Positions 38,752 to 53,700 of a DNA stretch of 64,000 nt are shown one piece after another. Location of the stretch: positions 11,789,501-11,853,500 of the forward strand of contig NC_090797.1 in NCBI RefSeq assembly GCF_040054535.1, read 5' to 3'. This DNA comes from Antennarius striatus. Taxonomy: Eukaryota; Chordata; Actinopteri; Lophiiformes; Antennariidae. The position numbers were made by a program, and so were the translations under genes. The number at the start of each line of letters is the position of its first letter. Within the stretch, counting starts at the first letter, position 1. A model generated the notes under the pieces. The model searched no databases and was not told the DNA's origin. It saw only the letters and a program-made list of their open reading frames with translations.

Positions 38752-41700
38752 GTAACAATAATAACAACAATTAATAATAATTATTAATAATAAATATAAT
38801 AATAACATTATAATAATAATAATTATTATTATTATAACAATAATACAGACAACAACAATAATAATTATAATAATAATTAATAAATATAATTATAATAATA
38901 ATTATTAATAATAATAATTATAATAATAATAATAATTATTATTAACTCTTACATTTCTGTACGATTCATTGGTTGCAGAGACGAGAACCCTCTGACGGCT
39001 CACATGATCAAACAATGGCACAGAAGCTTAAATAAATGTCTCCTTTAATAATGCATTTTCTTTCCAAAGCAATCCAGTCATATCTCATTTAACCTATAGT
39101 ATTTTATCAATTTCAGGAAAACACATTATTAAAGAAAAACTATAATGACAGACAGTAGATTTTTCTCTAGATATCTTCATAACACCAGAGATAATTAGAT
39201 GAAGAGTATAAAATGTATGGACAAATACACATGCAAGAGTAAAATATTATAAATGTCACTCATTTAAACAGATGAAATTAAACCACCACGCTTGTTGGAT
39301 TCAAACAGGTGTGGTTTGCTGAAAACTAACTGATTAGTAGAAACACAAATATTTAAGAAGACAATAAAAATAAATGGGCTAAAGATTTGACTATTTGGAT
39401 TTCTGATTATTTGTTTTTGCATCGTTTGGTCATGACAAGCGTCCAAATGTTGTGGAATCGAAATTACAGCTCTTAAGTAGCAATAAAGAGGATAAATCAC
39501 AAATAAAGTCAAACTACTCCAATAAAGTTATAGTTGTATGAGATTGTATTATCAGAATAAAGTGAGAATTTTCAGAAAACAACATAATATTACTGAGTGA
39601 AGTCGTAATATGACATATCCACAAATTCAAAAGCTGGCTAGACATTTCTGTCAGGTGAGTCCTGCACACTTACACAGGTTGGAGTAGTGATATTTCCCAG
39701 TGGTGGTGCAGGGAGCTCCGGGGGGAGAGAGGGGAGACTGGCTACCTGTGTCCTGAAGCCCCCCTGTTGAATGGGACCTCAGCCACTCCTTCCCATCTTC
39801 TTGGGACGTCTGCCTGGAGGACGGAGGGTACCTGAGCCAACAAAGACAGCAAACTGAAGGCATTAAGGACTGGATTTGGAAGTCCAAGCAAAGATGAAAT
39901 ACATGCAGAGCTGCATAACGAACATATGAGCAATGGTTAAAAAAAAAAAACACACACAAAAAAAAACCATGCAGATGCAACACACGGATGTCAAATGCAT
40001 GCGTCTTCACACACACTGCTTTGCCTAAAATCTGCCCAACACACTGACACTGCCGCTCATCTCTTCTCTCCACAGCGGCTCAAGCGGCTGAAGGCCCTCT
40101 TATCGCAGGCATGACAATCGGCCATATTTAATCCTCTGAGGATGATAATTGAGTTTGCACTCATCCCTGTTCAATGCCGTCTTACTACCAACACTCCCAT
40201 TACTACGCTTGTCACATCTGGCCCCGCTCCAGCCGCCTCGCCTCTGCTTCGCATTCTCTGCACCGGGGATTGGGTGTCTGAGTCCGAGCTGAATGGTGTG
40301 ACACAGCAGCATTTGTACCCCACTCGAACTCAAATGGAGCAAAATCCAAGAGTGTCTTTAACTCAGCATACTTAGTGCTTACAAAATGCCCATAAATTGT
40401 ACAAATAAACTATACAAATGAGGAGGAAGTTATTAGTTTCAAGAAATCTTAGGATCAGGCAGTGACATAACTCCTGGTTTAAGATGTGAGCAGACAACCA
40501 ATAGCTGCAGCTGTTCGGTGTAGTATAAGATCAGATGCTTTTAAGTCCATATACAGTACAGTGCCACACCATGTACCACTGAAATAAAAAATAAATGTCT
40601 AAAAGCAACATGCGTCTAACCCCTCGGCACCAGTCCTGTGAAATTATCTGGGAAGCTGTGCCACTGTGAGGAATGGGTAATAACATTTCAGTGTCAGTAT
40701 CCATTCTATTCCTTCCCTTTGGCTAACGCAGTGAACGTTATCAGGTTGAGTTCATTCTGGGAGCTGAGCGAGATCTGCTCCTTCATGGTGGCTGCTGCTG
40801 TTGTGACTCTAATAGCGAATGAGTTGAACTCAGTTGAGGACGTATGAAGAGATGAGACACACATTCCATCTGATCCATCGGAGGCATCACTCACACCAGA
40901 ATTCTTCATTAAGGTAATCTAGATTTCTGGACTGGTAGTAGTAAATATTGAGGCTGTCATCACAAATATGCCACATCACTTTGTTGGATGTAAAATAGTT
41001 GAAATACGTTCACAAAATTTGGTTTGAGAAAACATTAAACTACTACTGGGTGAGAAAAGTTCCTATTTTTGTTTCCATGTCTGTTTAATGCAATTATTTC
41101 TGAAAAAAAAAAGAGTAAATCTTGATTTCGAATTGTGCAAATCTGCTCCTTTGGTGTGAATATTGCATGAGATAATCACATCTTCTCATCAACAGATCAG
41201 TGGTTCCAAAGAAATTGCTGTTATAAAGCCACACCATGCCCCACATGCAACTGCATTTAAAAGTATGATCATGATCATGTTCATGAAAGTGTGTATTCAT
41301 GGTCAATGTGAGTGAATGAAATGATGACTAGCTACAGATGAGTTGTACCTCAGGCCCTTTTTGGGGAGTGTGTTTCTGTCGAGAGGCATGCTGTTAAAAC
41401 ACAGAGGATGAGTGAATTAGACAAACACCAGGAAAGTCCTGTTTCTTGAGAAATACAATTGGCTAAACTTTACAAATTAGTCTCCTGACACACACACACA
41501 CACATACACACATGTCAAGACATACATAATGGAGGAAACAAGGACATTACGGATGCATCACAGTAAAACAGACACAAGGTCTAGGCTAACACACAAATTA
41601 AGTATTTTAAGGGGATTGTTTCATTTTGGAGACAAATGGCTAAGCTAGGAAGGGGACCTAGGTTAATTTGTTCTGTAGCATACAGTGTGTAGACAAAACA

Positions 41701-44700
41701 ATGGACACATGCAGATTAAGACTTCTCATGGGAATGATTGTCCAAAATGAACCCAATTTATTTTTGAACTATTTCTCTGGCATAACACAGCTACCAGCTA
41801 ACACTTGTTAGCAGGTGATTTAGGTGGATAACTAGTTAGGTTAGGCTAGAAGACAATCAGTCATTAGTTCTATACACTGAATCATGCGTTTCATGTTTGT
41901 TTAACACAAATTGACCCAGAAAAATATTGCATTTAATGAATTTAGATTATTCTCCTTTTCAAAAACAGAACAGAAATTTACATTTGATTGAAACTAAACT
42001 CCTAAACCTACGACCTAAGCTTCCGCTCCATTGTGTCTGTGTCGGGGAAAGGTGGGGGGGGGGGGTGCACTTTGTCTCTGTTCTCAAATGAAACAATGAA
42101 TACGATTCGGTCCAATCGTATTCGCTGTTACTCACCCTTCAGACAGGGTGGACTTGACACTGCCGGTTCGTGTGACCTTGGGCCCGTGGTGGCCCATTGG
42201 CAGATCAATTGACTCAGAGCTGGTGTGCAGACTGGTCATGCTTTGGCAGCTCAGTGTGTCCTTGCTGCCAGCTGAGGAGCTACAGGCAGGCCAGGGCCGA
42301 GCGTTGGAGGGCAGGGAGAGGCCAGAGGCCGGGCTGGAGGCCGGGGAGTCAGTGCACAGGTCTGGGGTTTTACCATACAGCGGGCTGCTGCTACCGCTTA
42401 GGCCGCCGGCGCTGCCCAGGCTCCCTGTGCCAGAGGAGGGTGAGTCCAGGCTGGCCTGCCTTGCCAGTGTGCCGTGGGGGCTGCCCAGTATTGAGGGGCA
42501 CTTGCCAGAGTCGGGCGTGCCCGGAGAGCTGGCCTTGCTGCTGGCTTTGGTGCCAAATAATCTGGGGGTAGAGAGGTGGGTGCAGTCATTTAGAAATGCT
42601 CAAAGGGCTGGTGATGAGCATCTACAGACCCAAACAGGAACATGAGAGACTGAGGTAAACTTCAGATCGTGGACCAATTGCCATTATAGAACATTCTATA
42701 AGTGTGCATCAAAATAAGTCAGAGATTAGCGTGGTAGTGAGAAAAAACAGTGACTAAAGCATCACCGAGACTTTACTGTAACACCAACTTAAACTACACA
42801 TGAAAGACTGAGCAGCAGACCCCAACTCATTTCAACTGCAAACACTCATTTACTCCACATCTGTTGTCACAGCTTTGACCGTTTCGATCCAGTGGCTTCT
42901 CAAACGTGTTTGAAGCTCCACATATGGGACTCTTGTTGCCTATGTGCCAATATGTCATTGCAATCACATGAAATATGTAGGTGACACTCTAAAAAAAAAC
43001 AAAAAACATGCAGATGAAACGGGTTGACTCGGTAGATCGGATGGAAGGGATGTTCGGAAACGCCTGCTGAATACAGGTCTCTGATGACTCAGGGATGGCT
43101 TCCTGTCTTCTGTCTGCTCTGATTAAAACAGCCATGTAGGATTTGCCTAATTCAAATTAAAAGCTATTCAGACCTTCATCTTCAGGGTTTCATCTGCAGT
43201 GTTTTATCACCTACACCAGGGAACCATCTGTGGAACAGCATCCGTTGACTACGCAGCAGAGTAAACCCAATCGGTTTCTCTATGAAGGTGATGAAAACCT
43301 AGTTATTAAGTGTCTCATTTTGATCTTGTACATCCAAACATTACCTTCAGCCACTGCTGATGACATCAATAAATCTGCACTCGTCTACATCATCCAATCA
43401 CTGAGCAGCCCAAACATCAACTCAGCTTCGAAAATAACACCACTTCAAATGCTGCAACAGTTGTGTTGATGGAATTGCGTGCATCTTTGAAATATGACCC
43501 GAGCTTACATGTTTGTTCTGTTTCACTGTTACTATCAAAGGCTGCCTGAGAGTATGTCACGAGATGCTTGATTCACATAGAAACATGATTGGTGAGAAAC
43601 AAAGCGAGGAAAAAAAAGCTGGAGAACGTTTCGTGTGTCTGACCTGCGGAACGTTGGAGAAGCGATGTCGGGGTACTTGGATCCTGGCTGCCTGAGGCCT
43701 GATTGGCCCGTTGAGCTGGATGTGGGGCTGGATTTGGGGGAGGTGGACAGTCCCGCTGCGGGGTCCTGGTCTGAAACCGCCACCTTCTCCTTGTCCGTCT
43801 GGTTAACGGTGATGGGACTGGAGCGGTCGGAGCTTATTTTCCCGTCCCTGCGTTTGGCTTGTGTCGCTGCCCCTGCAGCCGACTTGCCGCTAACATTGGA
43901 GTCGATGCTGCTGGAGCTGGAGCGATGCCCGCTGCGCCCTGCTGTGGCACCGCTGGACGACTTGGCCGGTCTGGGTAGCGAGCGGTACTGCAGGGTCACT
44001 TTGGAGCCGCTGCAGCTGAGCAGGACGCCGTCGTCTTGAGGTTGAGAGCCGTCCAGGCTGGTTTTACGAACGCCACCGATGCCCGTGCCTTTCCCAAGAG
44101 CGGCGGAGGATTTGGGCGCCTTACCCAGCGTGGCTGAGCCGCTGGTGAGCGTCGCACCACTAGAGGTGATGAGGACGCCGGTGGCACCAGGGATCTTCTT
44201 GTATCCGAAGGAGCCAGCAGCTGAGGGGCGTCCGATGCCAGAGGGTGGCTTCTTACCTTCATCTCCACTACTCTTCCCAGCATCAGAGGGTGAACGCTGG
44301 ATGCCAGCTGAACTCTTGGACGGTGCCTTGCCCTTCTCCGAGGCCTTGGCATCATCGGTTTTGCCTGTTAATTTGCATAAACACTTATTAAACCAAAAAA
44401 TGTTAACCCTCAGCACATTCTGCACTTTTGTTTTTAATAACCTCAGTGGAAGAAAAATCAAACGAGGAAACCGTCGGGCCAAAAGTCAGCCGCATTGAAA
44501 ACCATTACTTTATAATATAGCTGCTATAAACTGCTGAGTGGCCGGAGCATTTCACAACAACTGTGAAGCGTTCAGGCTCTGGTATCAGAGAGAGGAAACG
44601 TGTAATCATCAGTTTTCAGACAGGGGGTAACAAATCTGCTCCTGGTGTCTTGTGTGTGGATGATACAAGATTACTCAGATGCTCCTCAGCCGTTAGTGAA

Positions 44701-47700
44701 CCCTAACAGTGGAGGATTTGAAAAAGCTGCCCGAGAAGATCATGAATGAACTGAAATACAACTGAATTTAATTCATATTTTAATTATAGGAAGCTTAAAG
44801 GCGCCGCAATGCAGCCATTGTTAAATCCAATTTGTGCATGTTTGTACTTCAGGAGGTCAGAGTATAGTTTAATCCCTATGAAACATGAAGTACTGTTTTA
44901 TCATCAGGTAATCCTGACATATCTGAATAAGTACAGATCACCTCATAATCGTCCAACATAATCTAAGAGTTAATTTATAAAGTCTTTCAAATAATCCAGA
45001 GCCCCTGCTCTCTTCTAGGATCTGGTTCATATCTTGTATCATCACACAGAATCAGAATCAGAATTATTCTAAGGTGTTGCAGCTCCTACCTGGTGTCTTC
45101 AGGGCAGCAGAGGTAGTACCCTTGGATCTGGGCGGAGTAATGCCCACCTGGGCCGTCATGCCCCTCCTCCAGGAGCCCGTCTGAGACATCTGGGCCACCG
45201 CAGCAGCTTTAGGACCAGGTTCCTCATATTGATTCTGGGATTGAGAGGAAGAGGAGCCAGAGGAGGGCTTCCAGCGGGATGAACTGCTGGGGTCCATGCT
45301 TGCTTCCAGCTCCTCCTCAACCTTCTTCAGGTCCTCGGCTCCAGCCCAGCTGCTGCTCACCTCCTGCCCTGCATGTTTGGACCTGCTTCCTCTCTGGGTT
45401 TGGAGAGTGGTGAGGTCAGACACGCAAAGACACGGATATTTTAATGTCTGTCAGCACAACGTAGCTTATTGGCATTCTAAATATATCATAATGTTATAGT
45501 AAATTGAGACAATGTAAAAGATGTTAAACCTAAAGAAATATTATTCAAACACACACCATCTCCATGGAGAGAGATAGCCTGAAAAAGTGTGGGGTTTGTC
45601 TGAGTGAGGTCATTGCTATCTTTGGATATGCCCATGTGCGGAACTCTTTTGGGATGTATACACACACACACTCACACACACACACTCACACACACACACA
45701 CACACACACACATGGGCAAGCCTGCCTCAACAGTTTCCCTTGCAACACCAGACTCTCTGGAGGGCCCAGGCTGCTGAAGGGGCCACAAAAATAAGACACA
45801 GACGTAGCCTGTCTCACTGAACAGACCGGCCTTGATTCTATATTAATCCAACACCCTCACGTCTCCACGTGTTTTAACAACAGCAGCTGTTAAAATGTGC
45901 AGAGATGCTGCAGTTTATTGCAGCACTTTAGGATGAATGACAGCAGAACCCCCCCCCCCCCACGCACACGCTGCAGAGGAGGGGTTTAGAACACGGCTGT
46001 TGGTGTTCTTACCTGCGTTCCTTTGCTTTTGCGTGACGAGCTGACAGATGAGTAGGTGGGAGTGTTCACATCGTCGGTACTGATGTTGTCCAACGTGTCG
46101 CTCAGGCCGCTGCTCACTGAGCTGCTGTCGTCCCAGCTGCAGTGGGGGGGGGGGATGAAATCTTAGTCATATTTTTAGCATTCTGATATTGTCATCTCAT
46201 TATAATTAAAGCTGTAAAGTGAGATGGGGCGGGGGTGTATCATGTGGTGGCCATGGGTGCGTGTCTTGGTTCTCCTATCAAATAAATGAGTGTTACAACA
46301 TTTTTCGTACTATAAGGCGCACTGGATTATAAGGAGCACTGCATTAGCTCCCTTAGCAAACTTTACGATCATTCGAAATCGACAACTTTGCCTAATTTTG
46401 TTAAACAGCAGCGCTCCTTTTAACGAACAAATTGACTTGTGGGTATTTTGAGTTCTATTTGGGAACGGATTCGTGGTTTTGGCTCATTGATCGCTGAGCC
46501 TCTCATTAACCCAGAATAAATGTGTGAAGGAAAAAAAAAAAGGACCTTCATTAGCATGTAATTATTTAGCGTCTGTGGAAGGTTGACAGACACCAGGAGC
46601 GCCTTAAATGATCCAACAGCCATTAGTTACACATTAAATTGAAATGAAAACTCCTGTTTCTTGGATTTGCAAACACATTTTCAGCTGTCAGACACAATCA
46701 ATCACCTTCAATAACAGGGCGTTAAAACTTCTTTTTCATTGTGCACTCTGCAGCTGAGTCTGCAGTACAAACGCACACAGACACTGACTGGTTTCCTTGG
46801 CAACATGTTGCTTTTCTTTGTTTGTTGGAGCAAAATTGCACCCAGAATTTAGCAAAACTGACCAAAAATCATTCAGGTTTAACTTTGGAAAGAAGAAATT
46901 ATTGAGTGAGATAGAAGACAGACTGAAAGAGAGAGGAGGTGACAATCAAGAATTAACAAAACACACGGTGACAGACTGATTAGTATCATAGTGACAGGTA
47001 AAGACTTCTAGAAAAACAGCCAATAATTTCCTTTGCCAAAATTCAAAAGCACTTGAAAATCTCCATCTGAATGATCCTAAATGCAGCCAGTATCTGAAAA
47101 GATGAATAATAATAATAATTTAAAAAAAAAGAACATCTGAAAGAACTTCCAGAAGCTAATTACACTTTTCTTCAGCGAGTCAATTCAGTCTCTCCATCTA
47201 TAATTCATGGCAGGCCTGGATAGAAAACCGAAGGCAGGCTGAAAATGAGAGAATAATGAGTCATTTTCACAGAGGAGGACGGAGCGTGTGGATGTGGGTG
47301 AGACGGGGAAGTGTGGATGAGTACATGGAGCGGCATGGGGAAGATAACACTGCTATTGATTTTCTAAAGTTTGCTCAGAAAATCAATAACCGTATGATTT
47401 ATTCTAGAACCATGCAAAACCATTTATTAACTGTACTGCATCTTTCTTTTTTTTAAATTTTTTTTTATTAATGGGGTGTTAAATTTAGAATAAACTTGCT
47501 CTTGTGATGTAAAATCCATCCGTGTGACGTCACATTGATCTAGATATTCAGGATGAGCAACAATTGCCTCCGCCAGCAAAAACTGTCCATTTTTTTTTTT
47601 TTATGAGTTAAATTGTTGAAATGATGCAGGACCACAAACTGACATGATCAATCATCCAATTTGTTAAAGAAATGGTCTTAAGTGTGTCAATGTGGTTTTA

Positions 47701-50700
47701 AAAAAAAAAAGCTTATAAATAAAAACTTTATTGAACAACCGAATGGATTCCTCCGTCATCTGTCATCAGATTCCATCTCCCTTCATTTCAGGGCCGTTAC
47801 AGGAGAAGCACCTTGGAGATGGATGGCTGACGCTCACAGCAGATTATTACACCAACAATAAATGGCATCCCTGCTGTCAGTCTGTTTGCTATCATGTATC
47901 TACAGCTTCACCGCAGTCAAGATAAGTAACAGGCTTATGATGACCTTCACACATCCCAAGTTTGTTTTCTTCCACGTAAATTGCTTTGTCTCTTCCTCAC
48001 TTCAGCCTGTGGCTCTGTTTGGAACTGAGGGCTGAAACCACCTGACAGCAGCTTTCTGCTTCTGACTCGTCCTGAGAAGACAAGAACAAACTGTTGAATA
48101 TATACCAGCATCAAGACGAAACGTGAAGCAGGGTCCTGGGTGGTTTGGGTGATGACAGGGGCTGTCAGGTCACCTTGATGCCGGTTTAAAGTTAGCCCTC
48201 TGCTCAGCTTATTTCGCCTCAAAAGTGACAGGAGCTGCAGAGCAGCTTCCTATGAGACCAGTCTTCAGCTTCTGATAGACAACAAGGGCAGACGGACACA
48301 AATGTATTGCTCCCAACAACGTCAGTCCAAAGCAGAACACAGACAAGCCTTAAATCTGTGTAGTTCTATTTATTTGGTGTAAAACCAATGTTTCAGAGAG
48401 CACGACAGATGAAAACGAGTGTGATGAAGAGAGGAAATTAAGGACAGATCAAACATGCAGATGGTCTTTTATGAGCGCTGATCGCTCCTTATATTTAAAC
48501 TTCAAATCTGAAACATCAGTCAAGCTTTTCAAGTGACGGAACAATCATCTGCTCCGCACTCCAAATAATTACACTCCAAATCTATTTGAGATTTTATTTA
48601 AGCTGACTTTGTGGTTGTAAAACAAATTCAAGATGCCAATAATGTAGAAGGTAAATTATCAGCACCAGGTTTTTATTGTGTATAAAGAGCACCTTGAAAC
48701 TGCTATTTCAAATGACAGCAGGGTGAGAAGATGACCTCTGATAGCTTCCATTTATACCGGGGTAATGGGTGAGTTTTAGCCATCGATCAGCGTCCCTATA
48801 AATTTGAACGTGAGGCAGGAAAACCTCTCTTACTGTAGCTCCAGTGCCACAGAGCTGCTCAGCAGGCAGTAAAAGATGACTGTGGTTTGTCTCTGGATGG
48901 GATGCTGGGGACTCGTGAAGAGCATCCGGAGCTCTGCAGATAAAAGCTTGAAAAAATGAAAAAGTAGAAGAAAACCACAGCACTACTTTTCCTCCTCCTC
49001 CTTCAGAATAACTCCTGGATCAGATCTGATTGTGACTTTTAACAGATTTGTGTGCAACAAAGCTCCTCCCAACAAACCTGCGCTTTTTCACACGCACGCC
49101 TCCGCTGCTCTTGGAGCAAGAGGAGGAGTCCTTCAGAATGACACAGCCGAACTCAATAACCCTCCAGCGAGGGGCGGGCGAGTCGGACCTTATGTCATAA
49201 CTTCTTGAATTAACAATGAGCAACAATGTGCAGAGTGGAACTCTCCAGAGGAGGCTGATGTGGAGGATATTTTCCTCTCTGAGTTTCATACATCAGTGTA
49301 AAAACATTATTTGTGACTGTTATTCCATAATACTCTGGACTCTAATGCCCCACATAGCAAAGCTTGCCATCTGTTAGTGTGGAGCAGGGATGGCGTGAAT
49401 TTGTATGATCACTAGTGTTGTAAGACACTAGTGAAAAAAAGACACCTTACTCTCTCCATCCTCTGATGCAGCTGAGGGACTCAAACCCCCAAAAATCACC
49501 AGCAGAGCTGTTCAGAGGTGATCTGATGATGGAAAAAAATGTCTATGGTGCCGTGAATGCACCGCTGTGGCTTCACTCAAGCATGCAAACATCCTCTCAT
49601 GCAGTATTCACAGCATTTCTTTCAACAGCCCACGGGAGGAAAGGCTATTAGCAGCAGGAACAAAGGATAACAGCAGTAACTACAATACATTATGGAGATG
49701 AATGAGCTTTGGTTGAAGGGGTTTTAGATGTTGATTGATAATATTCAGGGGATGGCATTTAAATAAGTGAAGGTAGGATGTCAAAGAATGTCTATAACAA
49801 AAGAATACCCCTGAAACACAAACGAACACAAAAAAAAACCCCCCACCAAAGCCACTTTGAATCAGTTTGAATTTCATGGTTGATTGAAAATATATTATAT
49901 TATTATTTTGTGTTTGAGTCTTTAAATGTCAAAATCCCATGAATCAAATTTAAAAATAAGAAGATCGGCAACAAGATAAAGATTCAAGACAGAAAAGTAA
50001 AAGAAATAAGGAACGATTTCTCTACATTAAAAACTAGCCTTTTTAGTTGACAATAAAATTATTGGTTGGAAATGTTGACATCTAAATGAACATTTATGAC
50101 ACATTTCCTATTAATTAAACTCACAAGTTCTAACTCAAGTCAGCACAAACACATTATTGTGTTTGTTACAGTCATGGAATCAAACTTCACGTGATTCTTT
50201 CCCACTGAAACGCTGTTAGAACTGTCCTCTTGTAAAGTCTTCATTTACTGACGGTCTGAATCCAGTCTTTTCCTCACCCACATCAGGACCACAGATGATC
50301 AAACGCAACAAAAATGCCCAAAACTAGAAGCTTGATAGACACAAAATAAGATTATCTGCACAGAAACAGACCCAACGGTGACTTTTCCAACCACTATGAT
50401 GACTGTCACACATAAAACTCACTCTACTATCTTTAAACGGACACTTTCTCCTCTGTGATGGGCTGTACGTACAACCACCAGAACAAACTAGACTATCCCA
50501 CTCCATCCGTCAGCTCCAGCTGTCCACTCACCTCCTGTGGGTTGGCTGCCGTCCCGTCACAGAGGTGTTGAGCTGCTCCTAATATCACAGGAAGCAGAAG
50601 CCCCCCCCCCCAGCTAGAGAAGCTAGAGTAGAAGCTACGAGGCGACTGGGAACCCAGAGAGGAACTGGGGATGAGACACAAAGGGAGAGAGGACTACCTC

Positions 50701-53700
50701 ACTCTTCCTTTTTTCACCCCCTGCTGCTGGCTGGCTCCCCCCTCCTCTTCTCGTCGCCTCCCCTCCTCTCGTCACCAGGATGAGACCCGGCAGCCCTCGG
50801 AGAGCCAATGTGACACGCAGCTGTGGGCCATCGAGGGTTAATTAAAGGAGGATGACAAATCAGGATGGAGCCAAATGGAGGAGGAAGTGGACGAGAGCCC
50901 AACGTCTGTCGTCTTCACTGATTGGATGTGAGCTCATGCATAATATGTGAGGGACCCAGAAAGGTCTGACGGTACCAGCCTCACCTTACCACATTATTCA
51001 TCACGCCCAAGCACAGAAACATGGTCGACACCCCAACAAGAACTGAAGGCTGTGTAAAGTTGGGGGAATTGGTTTTATCTTTCATAAGTTATGCTGAACA
51101 TCTAATAACTTTTATTAAAAGCAGCTTTGCTTCTGATGCTGAACATGTCAAGCGATGAGCTGACACCACCTGGACACCTGGTTTACTACAAACCTTAAAA
51201 AGAACCGCAGATGTTTTTAAAATGAAAAAAATAAAATAAAAAATTTCCAGGTGCTTTGCCACAGAAAAAATTGTAAATGTTGATAAATGAGGTTTGCCTG
51301 TGGAATCCGATTCAGCTCGACACACCTCAGTTAAAGAAAGGAACGGAGTGACTTTGGAGGGACAGGCTGTAAATGTCAACAGGATGTCAGTGCTGCCTGG
51401 CCGGGCTGGTAAAAATGTCTAGACTTTTTACCAAAAAAAACCCCAACGTCAGTCAAACAGCAGCAAGACGCGTTCATCAAGCTAAGATGATGCTAAATGA
51501 GCGGTCTGCATTATGGATCACAACCCATTCATGAAGGAGAGAAGTTTGCATTTGCATTTTAATACGGAATGCTTTCCAAATACGACAGAATCGATTGGTT
51601 CAAGATGTGAATGTCTGCTCTAGGAAAATACTTTGAACATCTTTAGGCTTTGGATGGTTGGTTTGGGATTTGGATTTGTGTTTAGTGTGGAGCGGTGATC
51701 AACAACCAGACCAGGCACCATTGGGGGTGTTGTACCACATTCTAACCGCAGCGCAGCAGCAGCGCACCCCCCAAAACCCACAGGATGAGGCTCGACGCTG
51801 GCAGGACTCCAGAATCCATGAACTGTCTATTACCCTCATTACCACAGCTCTCTATGGGACATTAAGTTGATAGTGTTCAAAATGATTACCTCTTGTGTGA
51901 TGTTTGTCTGTCCTGACAACTGACACTAAATAAAATCAGTGTTTCCTACATTTTATTTTTTTTACAGTCGGACAAGTCACAGTTTTTGCCAAACAGCTCA
52001 CACATGAAAACAAGATTTGGATTAAACTGGTACTTTGTTTGGGTCATTGCAGGTATATTTTTAATGATCGAAACAAGAACAAATAACATTTTCTCTGCAG
52101 CCTCATAACTGCCTTAATTGTGCCATAAAACCAGCTTTAAACAAGATTACAGTTTCATAATCCACAACAGAGTCAGGCTACATGGCAGTAAAGCAAGTTA
52201 GCGATGATACGAGGAGCATCGGTTCTTTAAACCGATTCACCCCTTCGTACGATGAAAATGTTCATTATTATGAATTGATATTTATTCTTTGCAGCTTTAG
52301 CACTACAGTATGTGCTGAATGCATCCAATGGACCGATGCTATACCCAAACAATCAGCACTCTCCCATGTAGAACAGTCAAGAAAAAAAGATTTAAAATCC
52401 TCCACGTGTTTTTCAGGGTCTTTACAAAAGAAGAACATTAAAGAGATACAATAAATAAGCCGTATGAGGCAATTTGGTTTCATAGCTTTCCTTTTCTTTA
52501 TATCGCAGACTGATGCCAGCTGCCTAACAAAACAACATGCAGGCAATATTTTAACACCATTCCCAATCCAATAAACGCTCCAGCACTGCACAAACAATAA
52601 ATGAGCTGCAGCTCTGTCCTCTGAACATTCAGGCTTTCACCACACAAACCTGCTGCATTCAGGACTGAATGAATGTTAAATCACATGATCTCTACACGCA
52701 AGGCAATTCCTTTTTCATTCCATAGACCAATCACATTTTGTCTGTAGCGGACCAGCATATCTCTTACTTTATTCATTTTATAGACTTCACTTTTTAATTC
52801 AGTGACTTCAGTAATTAATGGTGCGACAGAACTCCCCGTGGTGAACAAGTAGGGAAACCTCTCGATTAACTATAAATGATTACAACCATTACTTTATGTG
52901 GAAGACACAACTGGGTGAATATCATACAAGAAAAAATAAATATAAGAAAAAAATGGAAACTTTCCCATGAGCTTCTCTGAACACATAGATGCTAATTAGC
53001 ATGTGATTGTGTGGGAAGCGATTTTTATGAGGAGAAAACTATCTGTATGGAAGCACTTGCACAAATGAGAACACACACACACACGAGCCAGACACATGTG
53101 GGTACCCTAGATAAAACGTTCTAGAAAGCTAGAAAGCAGAAGAGCTGAAAGTTTTAGTTTTATTTCCCTACAAACTACAAAAAACACTCATGTGACGACT
53201 GGCTTTGTCTTTTTCTTTTCCAAATCTCCACAAGACGAGCTGTTGCAGCTTCACAGAGACTGCGACGGCCTTGTAGAGCAACAGCAGGGTGTTGCTGATC
53301 AACAACACACATGCACACATGTAGAAATCTGTAGACATTACATTACACACACAAAACCTGTCACATAAAAGTGTCTCCGATTCAACAAAGCTCCACATAA
53401 CAGAGGGAGCCGCCATCGTCCAGGCCTCAGACAGGGCGGTAAACTGGAGAGGGAGGGATGCTAAAAGCAAGACCCTGTTACTTATTCATGCCCGCTCTCA
53501 GAACGGGAAGCCTGTTGGTGTCAAAACTCTCCTTGGGCATCTTTTCTTGACAGTAAAGCAAAGAGCGTGCACGCATCTATGTTGCATGACAGGAGGGTAT
53601 TTTTAGAGAGGCTTTCAGTCCCAGCTGGGTTCCACCATTGTTTGAAAAATGGACGGATCAGAAGAGGGATCTGAGCATTTGTTGTTTGTCTGCTCTTGGA

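Noticed and set aside
43535-43643. Extension of NAV2 exon V6 to the end of the 315-residue open frame
   Set aside because: A consensus donor at 43643 and perfect phase with V7 end the exon; the rest is intron read-through. The same applies to the upstream part beyond 44364.
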